Part shown: piece after piece, positions 52,299 through 61,612 of the stretch
Layout of the letters: each line of letters starts with the position of its first letter
Position numbering within the stretch: the stretch's first letter is position 1
From: Erythrobacteraceae bacterium Alg239-R51
Lineage (GTDB): Bacteria; Pseudomonadota; Alphaproteobacteria; Sphingomonadales; Sphingomonadaceae
Length of the DNA: 64,000 nt
Reading direction: 5' to 3'
Assembly: GCA_947331495.1 (NCBI GenBank)
Contig: CAMZOI010000001.1
Location: 1,116,001 to 1,180,000, forward strand
The notes under the pieces: generated by a model
What the model saw: only the letters and a program-made list of their open reading frames with translations
What the model was told of the DNA's origin: nothing
The model's database searches: none
Made by a program: the position numbers and the translations under genes

Positions 52299-53425
52299 GC
52301 GGGATCCCTCATATCCTGCATCTTCATTCCACCTTCTCCCCCGGCGGGGCGGAGGTTCGCACGGTGCGGCTGATGAATGCCTTTGGAAACCGGGCGCGTC
52401 ACACCATCGTGTCATCCGAAACCGACAATTATGGCGCGACCGAACGAATTGCCAAAAGCGTCAAGTTCCAGCTCGACCACGAATTTCCTAGCCTCAAGGG
52501 CGCGCCCTTGCCCGGTCGGCTTCAGAAAATCGCCAAGGCAATGAAGGGGTACGATCTCGTCTGTACGTACAATTGGGGAGCGATGGATGCGGTCATGGCG
52601 CATACGCTGTTCAAGGACGTGCATGGTCTGCCGCCGCTGGTCCATCACGAGGATGGCTTCGACGAGACGGAACTTGGGCGCCGCAAACGGCGCCGGACGT
52701 GGTATCGCCGGATCGCGCTAGGCAAGGCTGCGGGTCTGGTCGTACCGTCCGAGAAACTGGAGGAGATAGCGCTGGTCGAATGGCAGCAACCGCTCGGCCG
52801 GGTGAAGCGTATTCCCAATGGCATCAATACCAAGGCATTTGCGATGCGGCCGAAAAAGGACGCGTTGCGCCTGATCAAGCGGCCGGGTGAACTATGGGTC
52901 GGCACGCTGGCAGGATTGCGCACGATCAAGAACCTGCCACGGCTGGTGCGAGTGTTCGCGCAATTGCCGGAAGACTGGCAGCTGGTTATCCTCGGCCAAG
53001 GGGAGGCGCGGGCCGCCATCGAAGCCGAGGCCGACCGGCTGGCCATCAACCATCGCGTGCACATGCCGGGCGCCGTTGCCGATCCCGCCCGCGTTATCGG
53101 CCTGTTCGATATCTTTGCCCTCTCGAGCGATTCCGAACAGTTTCCTCTGTCCGTGGTCGAGGCGATGGCTGCCGGTTTGCCGGTTGTCGCGCCCGATGTC
53201 GGCGATATCGCGGAAATGGTATCGGACATGAATGCCGAGGTTATCACGTCGGCTGGCGATGAAGACGCACTCGCCGCGGCGCTGGGCAGGCTCGCCGCCT
53301 CGAAGGAGCTGCGTGCAGAGCTTGGCGAGGCGAACCGCATGAAGGCGGTCGCGCATTTTGACGAAGCCAAGATGATCGATACCTATCGCCGCCTCTATGC
53401 CAGCGCGATGAAGCGCGAGCTGTAG
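52295..53425 (+). CDS. Glycosyltransferase family 4 protein
   Basis: 376 residues with the GT-B fold. The N-terminus GIPHILHLHSTFSPGGAEVRT is the acceptor-domain start. The C-terminal nucleotide-sugar region has LSSDSEQFPLSVVEAMAAGLPVVAPDVGDIAEMV, the E-x7-E signature of GT4. The preceding RIPNGINTKAF is also typical. The sugar and acceptor are unknown. There is no polysaccharide cluster around it. Confidence 0.93.
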   Translation: MSGIPHILHLHSTFSPGGAEVRTVRLMNAFGNRARHTIVSSETDNYGATERIAKSVKFQLDHEFPSLKGAPLPGRLQKIAKAMKGYDLVCTYNWGAMDAVMAHTLFKDVHGLPPLVHHEDGFDETELGRRKRRRTWYRRIALGKAAGLVVPSEKLEEIALVEWQQPLGRVKRIPNGINTKAFAMRPKKDALRLIKRPGELWVGTLAGLRTIKNLPRLVRVFAQLPEDWQLVILGQGEARAAIEAEADRLAINHRVHMPGAVADPARVIGLFDIFALSSDSEQFPLSVVEAMAAGLPVVAPDVGDIAEMVSDMNAEVITSAGDEDALAAALGRLAASKELRAELGEANRMKAVAHFDEAKMIDTYRRLYASAMKREL

Positions 53426-53543
53426 ATATTGCTCATCGCACGTTAACGCTGGCGGGGACAGGTCCAGCCGACCATTGCCCTTGGCACGCGCACTGCCTAA
53501 AGACGCGCCAACCTGATACGCAAGCGACGGAACCTACACGAAC

Positions 53544-54341
53544 GTGGCCCGAACTCCCCAGACCAAAGCCGAGCGCGACGAACAACGCGCCCAGCGAGAC
53601 GCTGCCGAACAGCAGGCCTTGATGCGCGAGGTGGACGATGCCGTCCGCCAGGGTGACGCGCAGGATTTCCTGTCGAAATGGGGCAAGCCCCTGCTCGCCT
53701 TGCTGATTGTCGGATTGCTCGGCTTTGCCGGCTACCTTTACTGGCAGAACCGGCAGGAAGCGGCAATGGAACGCAATTCCGAAATGCTTGTCGCCGGACT
53801 TGACCAGTTGCAGGCGGGCAATCTCGATACGGCGTTTTCGTCGCTCGAGGAACTGGCGGCTTCGGGCGAGGGCGGGGCGGCAACTGCAGCGGCCATGCTG
53901 CGCGCCGGAATTGCCGCCGAGCAGGGCCGTTCGCAAGAAGCGGCGGAGATGTTCGGGGCGGTCGCGGCGAGCGCGGATACTCCGCCCGCCTTGCGCGATC
54001 TGGCCAAGGTGCGGGAAGTCGCACTGCGATATGACGAATTGACGAACCAGCAGGTGATTGCCGAACTTCAAGGCCTGGCACGTCCCGGTCAACCGTTCTT
54101 CGGAAGCGCCGGGGAACTTGTCGCGCATGCCTATCTCGAGCAGGGTGACGAGGCCGAAGCCGGCGCCTTGTTCGCGCAGATTGCCAAGGCCGACGATGTC
54201 CCGGAAACGCTGCGTTCGCGTGCACGGCAATTGGCAGGTGTGCTGGGAGTGGACGCTATCGAGGACGTCGATGCGGTGCTTCAGGAACAGGGCGTGACCA
54301 GCGATGATGCGGCGGACGAAACCGCCCCCGTGACGCAATAA
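53544..54341 (+). CDS. YfgM-like tetratricopeptide membrane protein
   Basis: 265 residues from a GTG. A charged cytoplasmic N-terminus (about 1-47) precedes one span (PLLALLIVGLLGFAGYLYW) and a periplasmic helical-repeat domain with several Ala-rich TPR-like pairs. This is the layout of YfgM, which helps SecYEG substrates reach periplasmic chaperones. It lies 20 bases before bamB, the pairing seen in E. coli and many other proteobacteria. Confidence 0.85.
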   Translation: MARTPQTKAERDEQRAQRDAAEQQALMREVDDAVRQGDAQDFLSKWGKPLLALLIVGLLGFAGYLYWQNRQEAAMERNSEMLVAGLDQLQAGNLDTAFSSLEELAASGEGGAATAAAMLRAGIAAEQGRSQEAAEMFGAVAASADTPPALRDLAKVREVALRYDELTNQQVIAELQGLARPGQPFFGSAGELVAHAYLEQGDEAEAGALFAQIAKADDVPETLRSRARQLAGVLGVDAIEDVDAVLQEQGVTSDDAADETAPVTQ

Positions 54342-54361
54342 AGGCTGCCTTGCGGCCACGA

Positions 54362-55723
54362 ATGGACGGTATGATGAACTGGATGGACCGAAAAACCCGA
54401 TCGCGCACGGCAGTTGTCGCCGCGTTGGCTCTTGGCTTGACCGCGTGCAGCGGCGGATTGTTTGGTGGCGGCGACAAGAAAGGCACGCCCACGATCGGGG
54501 AGCGCACGCCAATTCTCTCGCGCATCGAGACCGGAGCAAAGGTCGATCCCGCGCTCGCGACGGTCAGCGTGATCCTGCCCCCTGCGCAGGTGAACGACAG
54601 CTGGGCGCAGGCTGGCGGTACGGCAAGCAAATCCTACGGCCATCTGGCGCTTTCCGAAACGCCTGCCCGCGCATTCACTGCGCAGGTAGAAGGCGCGACC
54701 AACCGTCGGCGGCTGGGCGCGGCACCGGTCATCGGCGGCGGAATGCTCTATGCGGTGGGCGGTGATGGCGCCCTGACCGCATTCGATGCATCGACCGGAG
54801 CGCGCATCTGGTCCTACGATCCGCAATTGTCCCGCGATGCACGCCCTTCCGCTTTCGGCGGCGGTGCAAGCTACGATGACGGCAAGGTCTACATGACCGA
54901 CGGTGTCGGTAACGTGGTGGCTCTGGACGCGCAGACCGGTGCCGAATTGTGGAAGGCGAAACCTTCCGGCCCTCTTCGCGGTTCGCCCACGGTCGCCTTC
55001 GGATCGGTCTTCGTGATGACGCAGGACAATCAGATTGTCGCACTCGACGCCACCGACGGTTCCATCCAGTGGCAGGATTCGGGCAGTGCGACCCTCGCCG
55101 GCGTATTCGGCGTTGCGGCACCTGCAGCGGGACAGGGAACGGTCATTGCGGGTTACAGTTCGGGCGAGCTTGTCGCGCACCGTTATGAGAACGGCCGCGT
55201 GCTCTGGGCAGATGCGCTCGCGCGGACCTCGATCTCCACCCAGGTCGGCTCGCTTACCGACATCGATGCCGATCCGATCATCGATCAGGGCCGTGTCTAT
55301 GCGCTTGGTCAGGGCGGGCGCATGGCCGCCTACGAACTGGTCACGGGCCAGCGGATCTGGGAACTGAATCTTGCCGGTATTTCGACCCCGGCGATCGCAG
55401 GCGAGTGGATATTCACGCTGACCGACGATGCGCGGCTTTTGGCGATTGCCCGTTCGACCGGGCGCGTGCGGTGGCTGACGCAGCTTCCCAGATGGCGCAA
55501 CATCGAAGACGAAAAAGGTCCGATCTACTGGAGCGGGCCGGTCCTGGCTGGCGGTAATCTGTGGGCGGTTAATTCGGAAGGCGAGCTGTACCGGATCAGC
55601 ACCGAGGAAGGTTCGGCGAGCCTCTACAACGACCTCGATCAATCGGTCAGCCTCGCCCCGGTCGTTGCCAACAACACGCTCTATATACTTGATGATAGCG
55701 GACGGATAACTGCCTTCCGCTGA
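54362..55723 (+). CDS. bamB: Outer membrane assembly lipoprotein BamB (beta-propeller)
   Basis: About 453 residues. The signal with lipobox ALGLTACS is near residue 25. The rest is an eight-bladed PQQ-like propeller: repeated A-x-D-x-x-T-G-x-x-x-W patterns (ALTAFDASTGARIWSY, VALDAQTGAELWKA, AAYELVTGQRIWEL). BamB aids BamA in inserting outer-membrane beta-barrels. ATG 54362 is a choice among several closely spaced ATGs. Confidence 0.92.
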   Translation: MDGMMNWMDRKTRSRTAVVAALALGLTACSGGLFGGGDKKGTPTIGERTPILSRIETGAKVDPALATVSVILPPAQVNDSWAQAGGTASKSYGHLALSETPARAFTAQVEGATNRRRLGAAPVIGGGMLYAVGGDGALTAFDASTGARIWSYDPQLSRDARPSAFGGGASYDDGKVYMTDGVGNVVALDAQTGAELWKAKPSGPLRGSPTVAFGSVFVMTQDNQIVALDATDGSIQWQDSGSATLAGVFGVAAPAAGQGTVIAGYSSGELVAHRYENGRVLWADALARTSISTQVGSLTDIDADPIIDQGRVYALGQGGRMAAYELVTGQRIWELNLAGISTPAIAGEWIFTLTDDARLLAIARSTGRVRWLTQLPRWRNIEDEKGPIYWSGPVLAGGNLWAVNSEGELYRISTEEGSASLYNDLDQSVSLAPVVANNTLYILDDSGRITAFR

Positions 55724-55777
55724 TCGCATGCCAGCCTCGCTGGCCTGTTAACCATTGGGGTGTATGGCATAGGGTCG

Positions 55778-57115
55778 ATGAGCGAGACCGACAGCTCCTT
55801 GCCGGCAAGGCCGAAAAGCGATGTTTCGGCTGCAGTCGGCCTCGTTGGCGTGGCCGGTCTGTTTGCTTGGGTCGCCTTCGCCCGCGCCTATCCGGCCATC
55901 GCCGATCTTCTCGACCTGCCCGGTCCGCGCGAAACGCTGGGTGGGCCGCATTCGGCGCTCATGGCTCTGCTCGCCGCAGCGATACCGATGGCGTTCTGGT
56001 CTGTGCTGGTCGACAAGGTGCACCGCAATCCTTCGACCGGGCTCGACTGGTCGCTGCCTCGCAGGCGCAAGGCAGATCGCTCGATCACGACAGTCAAGCT
56101 TGCCGGGTTATGGGCGACGTGGGTCATCATCGCCGCACTATATTGCCTGTGCCGCTGGTACTGGTCGGGCAGTTACCTATTCGCGATGGAGGTGCTGGCC
56201 TGGGCCGCAATCCCGCTGGTCGTGCTTTCGATACCCTATGTCTGGTGGATCGACCGCGTCATGATCGAGCCGCGCGACAGTGCCTGGCATTTCGGCGCGC
56301 TACTGACCCGCCGGAAGGGCTGGAATTTCGAGCAGATCAAGAAGCACTGGCGGGCCTGGATCATCAAGGCGTTCTTCACCGCCTTCATGCTCTCGATCAC
56401 GCCGTTCGCCTTTCGCGCAATCGTAACCGCGAATTTCGCCGAGGTCCTTGCCCGACCGGAGAGCGTGGCGCTGACAGCGATCGAGGCGATGTTCATGGTC
56501 GACGTCATCGTCGGCACGGTCGGGTACATCGTTACCATGCGCCCGCTCGACGCACACATCCGCAGCGGCAACCCGTTCCTGGCGGGCTGGGTCGCGGCGT
56601 TGATCTGCTATCCCCCACTGGTCTGGGGCATATTGGGTGGCGGAAGGGCGATCAGTTACGAGGAGAACGTGGCAGGCTGGGTACACTGGTTCAGTGGGAA
56701 CGACATGATGCTGGCCGCGTGGGGGGCATGGCTGGCCGTGCTGACGGGGTTCTACGCCTGGGCGACTTTCGCCTTCGGGCTGAGATTCTCGAACCTGACC
56801 TATCGCGGCGTGCTGACCAATGGCCCCTATCGGTTCACGCGGCACCCGGCCTATGTGGCGAAGAACCTGTTCTGGTGGTTCGCGACTTTGCCGTTTCTGG
56901 TCACCAGCGATTCACCGGTCGATGCGATCCGCAACTGCTTCTTCCTGCTGGTCGTCAACGCGATCTATTTCTGGCGCGCCAAGACCGAGGAAGCGCATCT
57001 GCTGCTCGAAGATGCCAAGTACCGTGAATACCATGCCTATATGGCCCGGCACGGCATCCTTACCGCCCCGCTGACCCGGGGCTGGGCGCGGGTGCGGGGC
57101 TTTGCGGTCCGCTAG
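55778..57115 (+). CDS. Multi-span membrane protein, isoprenylcysteine methyltransferase-like
   Basis: 445 residues with about ten spans. The C-terminal third (from TNGPYRFTRHPAYVAKNLFWW to EEAHLLLEDAKYREYHAYM) is the SAM-binding signature of the ICMT/PEMT family. The N-terminal spans are not recognised. A lipid or small-molecule methyl acceptor is likely. ATG 55778 with AGGG upstream is preferred over a GTG at 55760. It follows bamB after 54 bases and overlaps convergent ubiA by four bases. Confidence 0.8.
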   Translation: MSETDSSLPARPKSDVSAAVGLVGVAGLFAWVAFARAYPAIADLLDLPGPRETLGGPHSALMALLAAAIPMAFWSVLVDKVHRNPSTGLDWSLPRRRKADRSITTVKLAGLWATWVIIAALYCLCRWYWSGSYLFAMEVLAWAAIPLVVLSIPYVWWIDRVMIEPRDSAWHFGALLTRRKGWNFEQIKKHWRAWIIKAFFTAFMLSITPFAFRAIVTANFAEVLARPESVALTAIEAMFMVDVIVGTVGYIVTMRPLDAHIRSGNPFLAGWVAALICYPPLVWGILGGGRAISYEENVAGWVHWFSGNDMMLAAWGAWLAVLTGFYAWATFAFGLRFSNLTYRGVLTNGPYRFTRHPAYVAKNLFWWFATLPFLVTSDSPVDAIRNCFFLLVVNAIYFWRAKTEEAHLLLEDAKYREYHAYMARHGILTAPLTRGWARVRGFAVR

Positions 57116-58029
57116 GCGTTTCCGACGACGAAGCACGCCGCTGCCACCAGCGCGCCTGCCCAGCGGTTGGAGCGGAAACGCTCGAGCGGATTGCCGGGGT
57201 CATCGCCATCCAGCGTTGCGACCTGCCAGAACAAATGCCCGGCGGCGGGTATCAGCGCCAGGAGCGCCACCCAGTCGGCGCGGTAGAGCCAGAAGGCCAG
57301 CGCCCATAACGCCACGGCCCCGGCATAGAACAGGGCCACCCCCCCGGTCACATGTCCGCCGAGGCGCAGCGCGCTGGACCGGATCCCGACCAGCGCATCG
57401 TCTTCGCGGTCCTGCAGGGCATAGATCGTGTCGTAGCCGATCACCCACAGGGCCGAGCCCATATACATCGCCGCCAGAGCGTCCCAGTTGTCGGCGCGCA
57501 GTTGGGTCCAGCCGACCAGCAAGCCCCAGGTGAAGACGAAACCAAGCCAGGCCTGCGGCCACCATGTGATCCGCTTCATGAACGGGTAGGCGGCGACCAA
57601 AGCAATGCTCGCCAGAGCTACTCCCTGTGCCAGAGGCCGCAACTGGAACAGGACAAGCAAGCCGATCGCACACAGCGCGACCAGCCAGATCCAGGCCAGT
57701 TTCCTCGATACCCGTCCACTCGCGACGGGCCGGGACGCGGTGCGCGCGACCTTCCGGTCGAGATCGGCGTCGACGATGTCGTTATAGACGCAGCCCGCGC
57801 CGCGCATTGCGACGCTGCCGAGCAGGAGCCATGCGAGCAAAACCAGTTGCCAGCCAGCCCCGGCCAGCCAGACGCCCCAGGCGCAGGGCCAGAACAGCAG
57901 CCACCACCCGATCGGCCGATCGAACCGTGCCAGTTGCGCAAGGTCGCGCGGCAGCTGCGGCAGGCGGGCGACCAGGCCGCGATGTTCGCTATCGGGGACG
58001 ATATCGGGGTGGGCAGGGGTTTCGCTCAT
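57112..58029 (-). CDS. ubiA: 4-hydroxybenzoate octaprenyltransferase
   Basis: Membrane prenyltransferase of ubiquinone synthesis. 305 residues, about nine spans. The first Asp-rich motif NDIVDADLDRKVART and RPVASGRVS, and the second motif YALQDREDDALVGIRS, are classic UbiA. DRPIGWWLLFWPCAWG is the start signature. ATG 58029 is preceded by GGGAGC. It diverges from rsmE with 39 bases between. Confidence 0.95.
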   Translation of the reverse strand: MSETPAHPDIVPDSEHRGLVARLPQLPRDLAQLARFDRPIGWWLLFWPCAWGVWLAGAGWQLVLLAWLLLGSVAMRGAGCVYNDIVDADLDRKVARTASRPVASGRVSRKLAWIWLVALCAIGLLVLFQLRPLAQGVALASIALVAAYPFMKRITWWPQAWLGFVFTWGLLVGWTQLRADNWDALAAMYMGSALWVIGYDTIYALQDREDDALVGIRSSALRLGGHVTGGVALFYAGAVALWALAFWLYRADWVALLALIPAAGHLFWQVATLDGDDPGNPLERFRSNRWAGALVAAACFVVGNA

Positions 58030-58068
58030 CGCTTGCTCCCTACCGCCCGACGTGCCACCTGCAAAGCC

Positions 58069-58824
58069 ATGCCCGCAACCCCAGCCTGGCCGCCCAGGAG
58101 CGCCCCGCGCTTGTTCGTCGAGCAACGGCTCGCGCTCGGACAAAGCCTCTCCGTCGAAGGCAATCAAGCGCACTATCTAGGCAAGGTCATGCGGGTTGCC
58201 CCCGGCGATACCGTGATTGTGTGCGACGATATGACCGGCGAATGGGCGGCGAAGGTGGTCGATGCGGCCAGGCGCTCTGTTCTGCTGGAGGCTGTCGAGC
58301 ATCTGCGCGAGCGCGAGGAAGTGCCGGATTTCTGGCTGTGTCCGGCTTTGCTCAAGAAAGACCGCTTCGACTTCGTGCTCGAAAAGGCGACCGAACTCGG
58401 CGTCGCGCGGATCGCGCCGGTGGTCACCCGTCGCTGCGTCGCAGACAAGCTCAATGCCGAGCGCGCCGATGCGATCGTGACCGAAGCCGCCGAGCAATGC
58501 GCGCGCACCGCGCTGCCGGAAATCGCGCCGGTAATGAAGCTCGAAGCGCTCCTGCGCCAATGGCCCGAAGAACGCGTGCTGTTCTTTGCCGACGAGGATG
58601 GCGGGGAGCCGGCTGCCGATGCCTTCTGTTTCCACGAAGGCCCGGCGGCGCTGCTGACCGGCCCGGAAGGCGGCTTCGACGATGCCGAGCGCGCCATGAT
58701 TCGCGCTCACCCAGCCGCGCGGCCGGTCACGCTCGGTCCCCGTATCCTGCGCGGCGAGACAGCTGCGATCGCGGCGACCGCGGTCTGGATGGCCGAGGCC
58801 GGCGACTGGATCGCGGAGGATTAA
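58069..58824 (+). CDS. rsmE: 16S rRNA (uracil-1498-N3)-methyltransferase
   Basis: 251 residues of the SPOUT methyltransferase fold. HYLGKVMRVAPGDTVIVCD in the N-terminal PUA-like part, KKDRFDFVLEKATELGVARIAPV in the middle, and the knot motifs LLTGPEGGFDDAE and LGPRILRGETA are diagnostic. It methylates U1498 of 16S rRNA. I chose ATG 58069, since the open frame continues far upstream as the shadow of ubiA. Confidence 0.95.
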   Translation: MPATPAWPPRSAPRLFVEQRLALGQSLSVEGNQAHYLGKVMRVAPGDTVIVCDDMTGEWAAKVVDAARRSVLLEAVEHLREREEVPDFWLCPALLKKDRFDFVLEKATELGVARIAPVVTRRCVADKLNAERADAIVTEAAEQCARTALPEIAPVMKLEALLRQWPEERVLFFADEDGGEPAADAFCFHEGPAALLTGPEGGFDDAERAMIRAHPAARPVTLGPRILRGETAAIAATAVWMAEAGDWIAED

Positions 58825-58865
58825 TTCTCTTTCCACGCACAGTTCGGTTGCCTATCGCCACCCGA

Positions 58866-60236
58866 ATGAGCACCCGCGAGACATCGGACAACGCCGATCC
58901 CGTCATCGAATCCCGTGATCAGCTGGTCGCGCCGATGCAGCATGGCGAAAAGAAAAAGGCAGATTGGCGGATCGGGACCGAGCACGAAAAGCTGGTCTTC
59001 GCCCGCGATGACCACCGCGCCCCTTCCTACGAGGAAGAGGGAGGTATCCGCGATATCCTGCTGAGTTTGCGCCAGTTCGGCTGGGAACCGGTCGAAGAAG
59101 GCGGCAAGGTCATCGCCATGCGCGGGGCGGACGGGACCGTCAGTCTCGAACCGGCGGGCCAGCTCGAATTGTCGGGTGCGCCGCTGGAAAACCTGCACGA
59201 AACCTGTGCCGAGACGGGCCGTCATCTGGACCAGGTGAAGCAGGTCGGCGAAGCGTGCGGCGTGGGCTTTCTCGGCCTCGGCATGTGGCCCGACAAGACC
59301 CGCGACGAACTGCCGATGATGCCCAAGGGCCGCTACGAAATCATGAAGCGTCACATGCCTCGGGTCGGCAGTCTGGGGCTGGACATGATGCTGCGCACCT
59401 GCACGATCCAGGTCAATCTCGACTACTCCTCTGAAGCCGACATGGCAAAGAAGTTCCGCACCGGGCTCGCGCTGCAACCGCTCGCCACGGCGTTGTTCGC
59501 GAATTCGCCGTTCACGGAAGGTAAGCCCAACGGCTATCTCAGCTATCGCAGCCATATCTGGAGCGATACCGATCCGCACCGTACGGGCATGCTGCCTTTC
59601 GTTTTCGAAGACGGCTTCGGTTACGAACGCTGGGTCGATTACATGCTCGATGTGCCGATGTATTTCATCTTTCGCGAAGGCCGGTACATCGATGCGGCGG
59701 GCCTTAGCTTTCGCGATTTCCTGGATGGCAGACTATCGGTTCTGCCCGGCGAGAAACCGACCGAAAGCGACTGGTGGGATCACCTGTCCACCGCCTTTCC
59801 CGAAGTACGATTGAAGAGTTTTCTGGAAATGCGCGGCGCGGATGGCGGACCGTGGAGCCGCATTTGCGCGCTGCCGGCATTCTGGGTCGGCCTGTTGTAC
59901 GATGATGCGGCTCTGGATGCAGCATGGGACAAGGTGAAGCACTGGTCGATGCAAGAGCGCGAGGATCTGCGCAATGCGGTTCCGAAACTCGCGCTGGACG
60001 CTCCTATCCCCGGCGGCGGAACACTGCGGGATCTGGCGAAAGACGTGCTTGCGATTTCCCGTTCCGGACTGACGGCGCGGGCGCGGCTGAACGCTTCGGG
60101 CGACAACGAAACCGGCTTTCTGGAAACACTCGACGAGATCGTCGCCAGTGGGCGTGTGCCTGCACAGGTCCTGCTGGACCGCTATCATGGCGAGTGGGGC
60201 GGCGAAATCGACCGGGTTTACAAATACAGTTTTTGA
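58866..60236 (+). CDS. gshA: Glutamate--cysteine ligase
   Basis: First step of glutathione synthesis (ATP-dependent joining of glutamate and cysteine). 456 residues, of the plant/alphaproteobacterial type. RIGTEHEKLVF carries the Glu of the active site. MRGADGTVSLEPAGQLELSG, FLGLGMWPDK and NSPFTEGKPNGYLSYRSHIW are the family signatures. The ATG at 58866 sits inside a longer open frame, the upstream part of which is a shadow of rsmE. Confidence 0.93.
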   Translation: MSTRETSDNADPVIESRDQLVAPMQHGEKKKADWRIGTEHEKLVFARDDHRAPSYEEEGGIRDILLSLRQFGWEPVEEGGKVIAMRGADGTVSLEPAGQLELSGAPLENLHETCAETGRHLDQVKQVGEACGVGFLGLGMWPDKTRDELPMMPKGRYEIMKRHMPRVGSLGLDMMLRTCTIQVNLDYSSEADMAKKFRTGLALQPLATALFANSPFTEGKPNGYLSYRSHIWSDTDPHRTGMLPFVFEDGFGYERWVDYMLDVPMYFIFREGRYIDAAGLSFRDFLDGRLSVLPGEKPTESDWWDHLSTAFPEVRLKSFLEMRGADGGPWSRICALPAFWVGLLYDDAALDAAWDKVKHWSMQEREDLRNAVPKLALDAPIPGGGTLRDLAKDVLAISRSGLTARARLNASGDNETGFLETLDEIVASGRVPAQVLLDRYHGEWGGEIDRVYKYSF

Positions 60237-60252
60237 ACGCGAGGGAGAAGCG

Positions 60253-60555
60253 ATGATCCAGGTAAACGGAACGATCAGGCTCGGCCGGTCGATCGATGCG
60301 GCAACGCAGAAGGCGATCCTCGAAATGGTCCGCAAGAGCAGGGCTGAAGACGGGTGCCTCGACTATGCATTCGCGCGCGATCTGGCCGATCCGGATACGC
60401 TCGTCCTGTTCGAACGGTGGCGCGACCGGGAGGCGCTGGAAGCGCACGGCAAATCGGCCCACATGGCTGATTTCCAGAAGGCCATGTGCGAAAATCCTCC
60501 CGTATCGCGCGATCTGCGCATGTACGAAACCGATGAAGGACAGCCGCTGGGCTGA
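60253..60555 (+). CDS. Antibiotic biosynthesis monooxygenase (ABM) family protein
   Basis: 100 residues with the ferredoxin-like dimeric barrel fold. SRAEDGCLDYAFARDLADPDTLVLFERWRDREALEAH is the ABM signature (D/E-x-G-x-x-x-Y then E-x-W). Members oxidise quinols or act as small heme-free oxygenases, though many are uncharacterised. It starts 16 bases after the gshA stop. Confidence 0.88.
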   Translation: MIQVNGTIRLGRSIDAATQKAILEMVRKSRAEDGCLDYAFARDLADPDTLVLFERWRDREALEAHGKSAHMADFQKAMCENPPVSRDLRMYETDEGQPLG

Positions 60556-60642
60556 CAAAGTCGCGACCGGTGGTGGACAAGTCCGCCCAAGCCGGACGCG
60601 AAAACTTGAGCGACTCGGCAAGGCGATCTTAACCTTGCCGCC

Positions 60643-60993
60643 ATGACCGACACTTTCTCTGCCCTGTCGGACCCGACCCGCCGGCTGATCCTCGACCGGT
60701 TGAGCGAGGAGGGCGGGCTGACCCTTTCCGAACTGGGCGAGAACCTCCCGATGACGCGCCAGGCGGTGGCCAAGCATCTGGCCGTGCTCGAAGCGGCCGA
60801 ACTGGTCGCTTCCGAACGCGATGGGCGGTGCAAGCGGCACTATCTCAACCCCATGCCGCTGGCCAAGATCGCGCGCCGCTGGCTCGGCCGGTTCGAGGAA
60901 GTGCCGCTATCGGCGATGGCGGGTTTTCACGGCGCTGGGCGTCCCGGCCCGGGTCCGGATGGCGACGGACGAACATCACTGCGTGCAGTATAA
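60643..60993 (+). CDS. ArsR family transcriptional regulator, odd C-terminus
   Basis: 116 residues. The winged helix is standard up to about residue 86: FSALSDPTRRLILDRLSEEG, then the recognition helix TRQAVAKHLAVLEAAELV, then LNPMPLAKIARRWLGRFEE. The last 30 residues (FHGAGRPGPGPDGDGRTSLRAV) are Gly/Pro/Arg-rich and unlike the helical end of the family, which suggests a frameshift or deletion. Regulators of this type are often paired with a downstream SRPBCC gene. None is present. There are no metal-binding Cys. Confidence 0.82.
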   Translation: MTDTFSALSDPTRRLILDRLSEEGGLTLSELGENLPMTRQAVAKHLAVLEAAELVASERDGRCKRHYLNPMPLAKIARRWLGRFEEVPLSAMAGFHGAGRPGPGPDGDGRTSLRAV

Positions 60994-61011
60994 TCTCATT
61001 CACAGCTGACG

Positions 61012-61134
61012 ACCTCGAACTCGATGCCGTCCCAACCGAAAAAGTAGAACCGCCTCCCGGGATCGACGATCGGGATGATGTCGCTGCCAAGAGCGGGCGG
61101 GGGGCCACGGGTGCTGCGTTAACTCGATATATCG
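61012..61134 (-). pseudogene. Possible remnant of an unidentified gene (C-terminal fragment)
   Basis: On the minus strand about 40 codons are open after an in-frame stop and end at TGA, reading GSDIIPIVDPGRRFYFFGWD then GIEFEVVSCE. The run is protein-like, unlike chance antisense frames here, and resembles the last strands of a VOC/glyoxalase-type domain. That resemblance is only an impression. No start or upstream domain is found in any frame. Confidence 0.35.
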
Positions 61135-61236
61135 GGAACCATTCGCGTGAATCCTCTAGCAAGGTAATATCGTTCGGTATTTCTACGGATGGCAGAAGAA
61201 AAAGGCCCCTAACCCTGACGGTTTACCGTCTGCCTT

Positions 61237-61608
61237 ATGACCAAAGTAACCCAACTCTCGCACCCGCATCGAATTGCTCCCGAACGTCGCACTGCGCATC
61301 GGCGAAAATTACTGCTGCGGTCGTCGTTCCGGCTTCGCGGCAGGTTCGAAAGCTTTGCCCTGACCGTGCGCGATATATCCTCGACCGGCCTGCTCGGCGC
61401 CACGCCGAACGCTCCGTTTCCTGGTGGAAAAATCGACATTGACCTCGACATTGTCGGGACGGTTCCGGCCACAGTCGTCTGGTCGGCTTCGGGCAAGATG
61501 GGCGTAAGGTTCGAACATGTGATCGACCCGAATGCCGTGCAGAAGCGAATTACGGGATCGTACGGTCTTTATGTACCGCCACCCGTGCCCGACCTTCGCA
61601 GGCTCTGA
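61237..61608 (+). CDS. PilZ domain protein
   Basis: 123 residues. The c-di-GMP-binding pattern is partly visible: APERRTAHRRKLLLR (Arg-rich, R-x3-R) followed by RDISSTGLLGATP (D-x-S-x-x-G). It is a single-domain protein that may sense c-di-GMP. The target is unknown. It is convergent with sixA. Confidence 0.82.
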   Translation: MTKVTQLSHPHRIAPERRTAHRRKLLLRSSFRLRGRFESFALTVRDISSTGLLGATPNAPFPGGKIDIDLDIVGTVPATVVWSASGKMGVRFEHVIDPNAVQKRITGSYGLYVPPPVPDLRRL

Positions 61609-61612
61609 GCCA

